Source of the DNA: Vaginella massiliensis
GTDB lineage: Bacteria > Bacteroidota > Bacteroidia > Flavobacteriales > Weeksellaceae
Assembly (NCBI RefSeq): GCF_900089075.1
Contig: NZ_LT593746.1
Coordinates: 1,075,207-1,139,206 of the forward strand
Length of the DNA stretch: 64,000 nt
Reading direction: 5' to 3'
A program made the translations under genes and the position numbers. The notes beneath the pieces were generated by a model, which searched no databases, was not told the origin of the DNA, and saw nothing but the letters and a program-made list of their open reading frames with translations. Below, piece by piece: positions 8,695-15,794 of the stretch; position 1 is the stretch's first letter, and every line of letters begins with the position of its first letter.

Positions 8695-9681
8695 ATGCAG
8701 ACGAATTTTGTTGATTATGTAAAAATACATTGTACAAGTGGACACGGTGGTGCTGGTTCTGCTCATTTGCATCGAGAGAAATTTATCGATAAAGGAGGTC
8801 CAGATGGTGGAGATGGAGGACGTGGCGGACACATCATCATGAAAGGAAATCGTAATCTTTGGACGCTTTTAGAATACAAATTCAAACGCCATTTCAAGGC
8901 AGAACGTGGCGGCAACGGTGGTAAATCGAGATCTACCGGAAAAGATGGCGATGATATTTACCTCGAGGTTCCAATCGGTACAATTGCCAAAGATGAAGAA
9001 GGCAATGTAATCGGTGAGATTGTAGAAGATCTGCAAGAAATAATTTTGATGAAAGGCGGAAAAGGCGGACTGGGGAACTGGCATTTCAAGTCGGCAACGC
9101 GTCAGACGCCGCGCTATGCTCAACCCGGATTGGAAGGCGAAGAAGGACAAATCACCTTAGAATTGAAAGTTTTGGCCGATGTTGGTTTGGTCGGATTTCC
9201 GAATGCTGGCAAATCGACCTTGTTGTCAGTGGTCTCGGCAGCAAAACCAAAAATTGCCGACTATGCTTTTACCACGCTTTCACCCAATCTAGGAATTGTA
9301 TCGTATCGTGATCATCATTCGTTTGTCATGGCCGATATTCCTGGGATAATAGAAGGAGCAGCAGAAGGCAAAGGACTTGGACACCGCTTCTTGAGGCATA
9401 TCGAACGAAATTCAACCTTGTTGTTTATGATTCCGGCCGATGCCGATGATTATAAAAAAGAGTATGAAATTTTATTGAACGAATTACGAAAATTCAATCC
9501 AGAATTGTTAGACAAAGCAAGGGTTCTGGCAATTTCGAAAAGCGATATGCTCGACGACGAACTGAAAGCTCAAATCAAAGCGCAGTTACCAAAAGATATC
9601 GAAACGGTTTTCATTTCATCGGTAGCCAATCAAGGGATTACAGAATTGAAAGATTTACTTTGGAAAAAATTAAACGAATAA
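8695..9681 (+). CDS. obg: GTPase Obg/CgtA
   Basis: 328-residue ribosome-associated GTPase acting in late 50S assembly and the stringent response. The N-terminal glycine-rich Obg fold covers about 1-158 ([27 protein letters not shown]). The GTPase domain follows: G1 GFPNAGKST (167-175), the switch segment TTLSPNLG, G3 DIPG (214-217), and SKSD near the end as a G4-like motif. There is no long C-terminal OCT domain, as is usual in Bacteroidota. The start at 8695 is set by the canonical N-terminus and by the -7 box at 8662-8669. ybaB follows 11 bp downstream, probably in the same transcript. Confidence 0.95.
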   Translation: MQTNFVDYVKIHCTSGHGGAGSAHLHREKFIDKGGPDGGDGGRGGHIIMKGNRNLWTLLEYKFKRHFKAERGGNGGKSRSTGKDGDDIYLEVPIGTIAKDEEGNVIGEIVEDLQEIILMKGGKGGLGNWHFKSATRQTPRYAQPGLEGEEGQITLELKVLADVGLVGFPNAGKSTLLSVVSAAKPKIADYAFTTLSPNLGIVSYRDHHSFVMADIPGIIEGAAEGKGLGHRFLRHIERNSTLLFMIPADADDYKKEYEILLNELRKFNPELLDKARVLAISKSDMLDDELKAQIKAQLPKDIETVFISSVANQGITELKDLLWKKLNE

Positions 9682-9692
9682 AATAGCGCGAT

Positions 9693-10004
9693 ATGTTTGG
9701 AAATTTGATGGGAATGATGGAAAAACTGAACGGACTGAAAGATAAGTTTAGCCATCTGAAAGAAGAATTAGACAACGATTTTTTTATTGCCAAATCCACT
9801 TCGGGTAACGTAAAGATTACGCTGTCTAAGTTTGCTACTATAAAAGATATAGAGTTGGCAGAGGGCGTAGAAAAAGAACAGCTCGAAGACGAATTGGTGC
9901 TTACGCTGAACAAAGCTTTGGAAAAAGTGAAAAACGAAGCAATGGAAAAGGCTAAAAAAACCGCAACCGAAAACATGCCGAATATCCCAGGCATGCCTTT
10001 CTAA
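9693..10004 (+). CDS. YbaB/EbfC-family nucleoid-associated protein
   Basis: 103 residues, the usual family length. The pattern is an N-terminal helix (MFGNLMGMMEKLNGLKDKF), a three-stranded sheet containing STSGNVKITLSKFATIKDIEL, a long C-terminal helix rich in Lys and Glu, and a Met/Pro tail (NMPNIPGMPF). Family members form tweezer-like dimers that bind DNA and are often encoded near dnaX-recR; here the gene follows obg instead, probably cotranscribed and ended by the hairpin at 10018-10051. Confidence 0.85.
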   Translation: MFGNLMGMMEKLNGLKDKFSHLKEELDNDFFIAKSTSGNVKITLSKFATIKDIELAEGVEKEQLEDELVLTLNKALEKVKNEAMEKAKKTATENMPNIPGMPF

Positions 10005-10017
10005 AAAGAATAAAGAA

Positions 10018-10051
10018 GCCGTCTCGTTTATAAAATCGAGACGGTTTTTTT
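10018..10051 (+). terminator. rho-independent terminator of obg-ybaB
   Basis: Perfect arms ccgtctcg (10019-10026) and cgagacgg (10037-10044) with a 10-nt loop, followed by seven T. Confidence 0.88.
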
Positions 10052-11723
10052 ATGATAAAAAAAATGAGGTCAAAAACCAACTCAATTTAATAATTTAGAA
10101 AAAGATGAGTTATTATTCTTGTTTACGCACTCATCTTTTTCAGATTATGAGCTAAAGCATGCAATCCGAACTCTAATTCCACTTTTTCAATTCCTTTTAG
10201 GGTAAATCTTTTGAAGTTTCGGTTGTGTTTGAGTTGGGCAAATGTAGGTTCGACATCAGCAGTTCTTTGTTTTCTTCTTATTTCTCCGATATCGGATGTG
10301 AGAAGTTCTCTTGTTTTTTGTTTGTGGTATTCTAATTTATGGTTCCTTTCTACTGTCCTGTTGTTTTTCCCCTTGAAGCACTGGCTTCTGAGCGGACATC
10401 CATTGCAGTTTTTAGCGGTATAACAACTATAGGTTTGCTTATATCCTGACTTTGTTTGGACTTTTCGCTCACCGCGCTTTTCCATACGTTGTCCCATCGG
10501 GCATACATAAAAATCTTGCGCTTCATTATAATAGAGTGAGTCTCGTTCAAAGGGTTTGGGATTTTTTCTTTTCTTTGATTTACCTTGTTCTTGGTCAAAG
10601 GTGTTGAACTTTACAAAGGCTTTGATTGCTTTGTCCTCCAAAAGTTCGTAATTTTCTTCACTTCCGTATCCTGCATCTGCGGTGAGTTCTTCGGGAAGCT
10701 CATTGTAGAGTTTTTTATGGTTTTCTAAATGAGGTTTTAAAGTATGAATGTCGTTGGTGTCTTGATGTAAGGTATAGTTGACGATGATTTGGTTTTCGGT
10801 GCTGATTTGTGCATTGTAGCCGGGTTTTAATTGTCCGTTCTGCATGTGGTCGTCCTTCATGCGCATAAAGGTCGCATCGGGATCGGTTTTGCTGTAGGAG
10901 TTGCGTTCTTGTAGTAACTTTTCTTGTTCTTGGTATTTCTTTAAGTTTGGCGCAAAATTCTTTTGGATGTAACGGGATTTGGCTTTTTTCTTTGGATCGT
11001 CAGACTTTTCTTTTAGGATTCGGTTGATTTTATCTGCGGCTTGTTGGACTTTTTCAGGATCAAGTTTTTTGAACTCCGGTGGCTCGGGATCTTGGTCTTC
11101 TTCATCAGCAACGCACTGCGCGTATTGCCACATATCCTCTAATTGTTTGATCATTTTCTCCCGATTGGTCTTGATGGAATTTCCCCAGACAAAGGTGTAT
11201 CTTCCAGCTACCGATTCTATTTTGGTGCCGTCTGTATAAACTCGTTTGAGACTCACTAATTTTTCTTCTGCCAAAAGCAATACCACTTGTTTGAAGATGT
11301 CTTTGAATACGGCTTTTAACTTATTGCTTCGAAATCGGGCTATCGTATTATGGTCGATGCTTTCTCTACCAGAAAGCCACATAAAGTTTATGTTCTCATT
11401 GAGGGCTTTTTCGATCTTTCTACTGGAATAAATATTGTCCATATAAGCGTAAACCATCACTTTGAGCATCATTTTAGGATGATAACTAGGATGACCTTCC
11501 CGACTGTAAGTTTCTAAAAGAGGTTTTAAGTCTATCTTCTCAACTACGTTGTTTAAGATTCTTACTGGATGATTAGTCGGAATTAATTCTTCTATCGAAG
11601 GTGGAAATAACCAGTTTTGGGATTGGTTATATTCTTTAATTCTATAGTTCATTTCGCTGAAAATTAAGTAGTTAAATATAGTGAATTCTATATTAATCAC
11701 CTAATAATCAATCCATTATTTAT
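10052..11723 (-). mobile_element. IS1182-family insertion sequence (approximate limits)
   Basis: The limits are the two flanking terminator hairpins; I could not identify convincing terminal inverted repeats or a target duplication by eye, so the ends are approximate. The element holds a single full-length transposase gene and looks intact. A stem at 10099-10110/10129-10140 (aaaaagatgagt / actcatcttttt) surrounds the transposase stop codon and probably terminates its transcript. Confidence 0.45.
10123..11652 (-). CDS. IS1182-family transposase
   Basis: 509 residues from the ATG at 11652. The N-terminal DUF772-like region includes NWLFPPSIEELIPTNHPVRI and HPSYHPKMMLKVMVYAYM. The DDE catalytic domain includes VYTDGTKIESVAGRYTF, a central LTADAGYGSEENYELL segment and a C-terminal YYNEAQDFYVCPMG cysteine region (CPMGQRM, CYTAKNCNGCPLRSQCF). 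It ends with RKQRTADVEPTFAQLKHNRNFKRF, bearing the last acidic residue. No frameshift or stop interrupts it, so it may be active. An in-frame upstream start at 11700 is possible but lacks the family N-terminus. Confidence 0.88.
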   Translation of the reverse strand: MNYRIKEYNQSQNWLFPPSIEELIPTNHPVRILNNVVEKIDLKPLLETYSREGHPSYHPKMMLKVMVYAYMDNIYSSRKIEKALNENINFMWLSGRESIDHNTIARFRSNKLKAVFKDIFKQVVLLLAEEKLVSLKRVYTDGTKIESVAGRYTFVWGNSIKTNREKMIKQLEDMWQYAQCVADEEDQDPEPPEFKKLDPEKVQQAADKINRILKEKSDDPKKKAKSRYIQKNFAPNLKKYQEQEKLLQERNSYSKTDPDATFMRMKDDHMQNGQLKPGYNAQISTENQIIVNYTLHQDTNDIHTLKPHLENHKKLYNELPEELTADAGYGSEENYELLEDKAIKAFVKFNTFDQEQGKSKKRKNPKPFERDSLYYNEAQDFYVCPMGQRMEKRGERKVQTKSGYKQTYSCYTAKNCNGCPLRSQCFKGKNNRTVERNHKLEYHKQKTRELLTSDIGEIRRKQRTADVEPTFAQLKHNRNFKRFTLKGIEKVELEFGLHALAHNLKKMSA

Positions 11724-11763
11724 ATAAAAAAACCGCCTCAGTTGTGAGACGGCTTCTTTTTTT
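11724..11763 (-). terminator. terminator downstream of the broken membrane-protein gene
   Basis: Arms ccgcctca (11733-11740) and tgagacgg (11745-11752) pair with one mismatch; on the minus strand the stem is followed by seven T. Its sequence closely resembles the obg-ybaB terminator on the other side of the IS, in inverted orientation. Confidence 0.65.
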
Positions 11764-12169
11764 ATTTCTGTTCCAATTTTTTCATCAGAAAATAAACAAC
11801 GATGCCAATTATTATACTTGATGCAAGTCCTCCGATAATAAATTCGGTAATGGCATCACAGCTTGCCCAATACGGTCTATTGTGACCGCAAATGTTGTAA
11901 ATATAGCGCAAAGTGTGAGAAATATAAGTTATCGCTACGATGATCGATAATTTCTGCCACGGCTTTGCAATATAGCGATTGAGTAAATAGTATATAATGA
12001 TAATGGGGATGATATAAAAAACGCCAAGTGCAAAATAAATCCAAATAAAACTGCTGAAAGGCGCGAAACTAAAATCATCAAAGATTGATCAAAAATATAA
12101 TTGCAATGGCGCTACAAAAAGCAACACCATTATAATCAGAATATGAATAAAAATTTTTCTATCGTGCAT
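11762..12169 (-). pseudogene. small integral membrane protein gene interrupted by one in-frame TGA
   Basis: Reading the minus strand from ATG at 12169 gives a hydrophobic N-terminus (MHDRKIFIHILIIMVLLFVA), then a single TGA at codon 27 (12091-12089). After it the same frame stays open to TAA at 11764-11762, adding about 108 codons with three more hydrophobic segments (IWIYFALGVFYIIPIIIIYY, LSIIVAITYIS, FIIGGLASSIIIGIVVYFL). No frameshift is needed, only one substitution. I do not recognise the family; about four membrane helices are predicted. A terminator follows. It is most simply a recent nonsense mutation. Confidence 0.65.
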
Positions 12170-12357
12170 TTTTACAAAATATATCGAACGAATTAAATGA
12201 TTTTTAAAAAGATACCTAAAAATTTGACCCTCAATTGCAGAATGATTATACCAGCAAAAAGCTTTTTGTATTTTAGTTAGCTGAAAAACAATGGCTTTTT
12301 TTGAAGCTCGGACTGAATAGGAAATCGAAAAAAATGAATTAAAATAAAAACTAAAAT

Positions 12358-12915
12358 ATGAAGCAATTATTTACGCTTTGGCTAATGTTGATCTCGTTTT
12401 TTGGAAATGGACAAACCAATGCAGAACTAATGACGGAAGTCGACAAAATCAAGTCTGAATTAAATGTACTGAAATCAGAAATACAATCTGTAAAAACGCA
12501 AAACCTCTATTTGAAAAAAGTTTTGGATATAAATGCGCCTGTTTTAGAAGTGAAAAGTAACGATAATGAGTACCGAATAACAAAAGTGGTGGGAAATAAA
12601 AAAGATAAAACGATTTCAATTACACTTTTAGCTGAAACAAAAGGCGAAAATAAATCAATGGAATTATCAGATTTGCATATTGTTGATTTAGAAGGAAATA
12701 AATACAAGGTCGATTTGTACAAATCTTCTGTGCCATATCCTAAATTATCAACAAATATTCCTCTCAAATTAATCTATACCTTTAAAGATATCATCGATGA
12801 GCCAAAGCTCATAAGACTTTTTAAATATAGTGCTTCGAGTAGTCTCGAAAGAAATTCGTTTGAAAAAGCGTGGTCAATTGTAGAATTCAGAGATTTAAAT
12901 GTGACTTGGGAATAA
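12358..12915 (+). CDS. hypothetical exported protein with N-terminal coiled coil
   Basis: 185 residues. A cleavable signal peptide (MKQLFTLWLMLISFFGNGQ) is followed by a short coiled coil (about 22-58, TEVDKIKSELNVLKSEIQSV) and a beta-rich domain (about 65-185) with a KDKTISITLLAET strand pattern like small immunoglobulin-like folds of periplasmic proteins. I recognise no family and cannot propose a function. It stands alone in an island of mobile and decayed genes and may itself be of recent origin. Confidence 0.65.
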   Translation: MKQLFTLWLMLISFFGNGQTNAELMTEVDKIKSELNVLKSEIQSVKTQNLYLKKVLDINAPVLEVKSNDNEYRITKVVGNKKDKTISITLLAETKGENKSMELSDLHIVDLEGNKYKVDLYKSSVPYPKLSTNIPLKLIYTFKDIIDEPKLIRLFKYSASSSLERNSFEKAWSIVEFRDLNVTWE

Positions 12916-13688
12916 ATGAAAAATTAGCATTTTTTTGTTGTAACAGTTGCGTCGGGGGAGAGGAAATGGTATTGAACAACTGTTAATTGAAAATAAAATT
13001 CATAATAAAAAATATAAATGAATAAGAATATTTGGGATCTGTTTAAACATTCTGAAAAAGGTAAAAACGCAATTTCTTTATTTTCTTTCGATTCTGAAGA
13101 GGATGATTTTGAGACGAAAGCCGAAGAAATTTTTAAAAAATTCAGTGAATATTTAGGAGGTTTGGGAAGATGTAGAAAATTTTATTAATCGTTGTTACTT
13201 GATCTTAGATAATATATATTATCAAGAAATTTTTATAGAAAAAGACGAAACGAATTCACGGCATTTCGAGAGGCTTATCGATACTTTGGAGCTGAACATG
13301 CTAGAGGTGAACGACGATGATAAACTCATTAAAATCACAGATTTTCCTCCATTTGTTAAGCAAAAAGATTATAAAACATTTAGGATTTGATACTTCAATT
13401 CTACCACAGTTGTACAGCCCCAATTTAGAAATTGAAGGTCAACTAAAAAATGAAAAAGATGTCGAAGAACAATTGTTGATTCCTGTTTTGCTGAAGTTAG
13501 GTTACGTAGAAAATGATTGGAAAAGACAATTGTCTCAAAAGGCAGGAAGAAAGGAAAAAGCCATACCTGATTTTGTGTTTTTACCCAAAGACGAAGTTCG
13601 TTTTCAGAATGCTCCATTAGTAATCGAATCAAAGTTCGATTTTAGTTCGAATATAGAACGGACGAAATCATACAACCAAGCTTTGTCC

Positions 13689-13697
13689 TACGCAAGT
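13689..13697 (+). repeat. left copy of 9-bp target-site duplication
   Basis: TACGCAAGT, identical to 14343-14351, bounds the IS remnant. Removing the element and one copy restores the host reading frame (SYASLMQAP). Confidence 0.8.
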
Positions 13698-14342
13698 GCC
13701 TGTTGCACAACGAAAATATATAAAAATTTTGTAAATTAGCCTATGCAAGGCAAGAAAAACTTTAGCCCACAACTATTTTATGAACTCAGTTTAGATAGGC
13801 TGGTTCCAGAGGATAATTTTTACAGAAAAACAATGAAAGTTTAGATTTTAGCTTTCTCTATAAGGCGACAAAGCATTACTACGGCAAAGACGGACAGCAT
13901 TCACAAGCCGCTGTATGACGAGATGCACGAGAAATTGACCAAGGACAAGAACTATACCCGCTTCCTCACCAAAAGGCGTAGCAGTACAGTAGAACCGGTT
14001 TTGGGAACGCTCATCAACCATCACAATATGAAACGCATCAACTCCAGAGGAATGGCACAAGCGAACAAACACGTCTTGATGGCGGCTTTGACCTATAACC
14101 TGAAGAAATACCTGCGTTTTGTGGTGAAAAAACCAAGTGTTTTAGCCCAAATTCTATCCCTGAAACAAAGGGAAGTACACAGTTTTCTAAAAACGCATCT
14201 CCACGAGCTCAAAGGCTTGTTTTTCACGTTACCCGAATTCTAAGATTCTGCACCACAACTAAAACAACAACCTCCTTTAAATCGCTTTAAAAGAGGTCGG
14301 TTTTTTTATTGGTTTTTATAAAAATGGGGGTTGTGCAACGGT
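13698..14342 (+). mobile_element. internally deleted IS1182-like element (645 bp)
   Basis: Ends carry inverted repeats: GTTGCACAAC at 13702-13711 and its complement GTTGTGCAAC at 14330-14339. Inside, an N-terminal transposase piece starts at 13743 (MQGKKNFSPQLFYELSLDRL). It is frameshifted at about 13830 (NESLDFSFLYKATKHYYGK) and joined near 13895 to a C-terminal piece ending at 14243 (SSTVEPVLGTLINHHNMKRI, LMAALTYNLKKYLRF). About two thirds of a normal transposase is missing, so the element cannot move by itself. It is a different IS type from the intact one at 10.1-11.7 kb. A hairpin terminator lies at 14270-14307. Confidence 0.75.
14270..14307 (+). terminator. terminator inside the IS remnant
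   Basis: acctcctttaaa (14270-14281) pairs with tttaaaagaggt (14286-14297) over a 4-nt loop, followed by cgg and seven T. Confidence 0.65.
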
Positions 14343-14351
14343 TACGCAAGT
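14343..14351 (+). repeat. right copy of 9-bp target-site duplication
   Basis: TACGCAAGT, identical to 13689-13697. Confidence 0.8.
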
Positions 14352-14677
14352 CTAATGCAAGCGCCTATTTTTGGTAATTGTGATAAAGACAGAATAATTA
14401 TATATAAAGAGAATAAAGGTCATTTTGATAGATTCAAACCTAGTTTCGAAAAACATTGGCAAAACTTGCATGATCCAGAAACTTTCAGTCAGTTGAAAAA
14501 AATAATAGGAAAAGAAATAATTCAGACAATAATTTAAGTTTAATCAAAATCAAAAACACTTTTAAGAAAAGGACCATTTAGAAGCTGAGCGATTAGAAAA
14601 ATATTTTTGATGATTTCCTACACATCAACCAAGATTCAGATAAATCTATTTTTGTATTGAATGTTGATTTTTCGACG

Positions 14678-15790
14678 TTAGTTTTTGATATCCATCACAT
14701 CTCGCAAGACATTGCCAAAAATATTAAAACCTAAAACCAACAGCATGATGGCCAAACCAGGTAAAATAGCCAGATGTTGCTTGCCAAGAATGATATGACT
14801 GTAATGCTCTTTGATGATGTTTCCCCAAGAAGGCGTAGGCGGTTGCGCCCCGATTCCTAAAAAGCTTAGTCCGCTCTCTACCAAAATCGCAGAGGCAAAA
14901 TTGGCTGCCGAAATCACAATAACTGGCGCCATGACATTGGGCAAAATTTGTTTGAAAATTATGCGATAATCTGAGAACCCCAAAGCTCTTGCCGCCTCTA
15001 CAAATTCTTTTTCACGATACGATAAAAATTGTCCACGGACCACGCGCGCAACTTCTACCCACATGGTGAGTCCGACCGCAATAAAAATTTGCCAAAAACC
15101 TTTGCCAATTGCCAAGGTAATGGCGATAACCAACAAGAGTGTTGGGATAGACCAAACCACATTGATCACCCACATGATAAAATTGTCTATTCTACCACGA
15201 TAGTACCCTGCGATAGCACCCAAACCAATTCCGACGACAAGCGAGATAAAAACAGCTATGAAACCGATGAGGAAAGAAATACGCGTGCCAATGACCAAAC
15301 GCGAAAAGAAATCGCGACCGTAACTATCGGTACCCAAAAGATAGGTTTTGTCGAAAATAAATTTTTTCTCGATTTCTGATTTCGAGATGTGGTGTTTGGT
15401 CCACAAGCTGAGCGGTACAGTTACATTCTCTCCTGCAACGCCATCGCCAATATTTGGGGTGTAGGTAAGTGCTTCGTTGTGAATAGTGTAATGCAGAATA
15501 CCAATATGCTCCGTGTCGATTTCTTTACCAAAAAATAAATCTTCTAGAGAATAGCCAGGGCGGTAATTGCTTAGCGGTATCTCGATGGTTTTTTGAGTGT
15601 AGCCAACAGGGGCATAAGCAATGGTAAGATCTTGTCGATTTGCATTTTTCGTTTTATCGGTCGCAATGCAATAGGCAAAAATGGTGATAAAAGCCGCACA
15701 AATGATAACAGCAAAAGAAAGAACCCCAAGAGGATTCTTTCTTAATTTTTTTATGGTACTATGTGTAAGTGAGCCTTGATGATCGACCAT
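14678..15790 (-). CDS. ABC transporter permease, OppC/DppC type
   Basis: 370-residue inner-membrane permease of peptide/nickel-type importers. One N-terminal helix (about 24-45) is followed by a periplasmic insert of about 110 residues, longer than in E. coli DppC. A core of five helices then carries the EAA loop EFVEAARALGFSDYRIIFKQ, which contacts the ATPase. It starts 4 bp after the Prc-like protease gene and is probably cotranscribed with it. No OppB, ATPase or binding protein is encoded within many kilobases, so its partners must be elsewhere. The stop codon abuts the decayed nuclease locus. Confidence 0.88.
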   Translation of the reverse strand: MVDHQGSLTHSTIKKLRKNPLGVLSFAVIICAAFITIFAYCIATDKTKNANRQDLTIAYAPVGYTQKTIEIPLSNYRPGYSLEDLFFGKEIDTEHIGILHYTIHNEALTYTPNIGDGVAGENVTVPLSLWTKHHISKSEIEKKFIFDKTYLLGTDSYGRDFFSRLVIGTRISFLIGFIAVFISLVVGIGLGAIAGYYRGRIDNFIMWVINVVWSIPTLLLVIAITLAIGKGFWQIFIAVGLTMWVEVARVVRGQFLSYREKEFVEAARALGFSDYRIIFKQILPNVMAPVIVISAANFASAILVESGLSFLGIGAQPPTPSWGNIIKEHYSHIILGKQHLAILPGLAIMLLVLGFNIFGNVLRDVMDIKN

Positions 15791-15794
15791 TTTA

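Larger units (their letters stand above)
13018..14680 (+). pseudogene. broken PD-(D/E)XK nuclease gene (HsdR N-terminal-like), with an IS insertion
   Basis: Four coding pieces line up. Piece one starts at ATG 13018 in frame 1 (MNKNIWDLFKHSEKGKNAIS). It shifts near 13160 into frame 2 (EDVENFINRCYLILDNIYYQ), then near 13375 at a run of A into frame 3 (HLGFDTSILPQLYSPNLE). That piece has a nuclease core, AIPDFVF then PLVIESK (the D and ExK of PD-(D/E)XK), in a context resembling type I restriction subunit R N-termini. At SYAS an IS remnant intervenes (13698-14342). The frame resumes at 14343 (YASLMQAPIFGNCDKDR) and stops at 14537. Further coding-like text (DHLEAERLEKYF, then DDFLHINQDSDKSIFVLNVD) up to 14680 suggests yet another break. 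The gene is dead; no modification partner is nearby. Confidence 0.7.

Noticed and set aside
13848-14072. 74-codon open frame on the minus strand
   Set aside because: Antisense to the transposase remnant; no supporting features.
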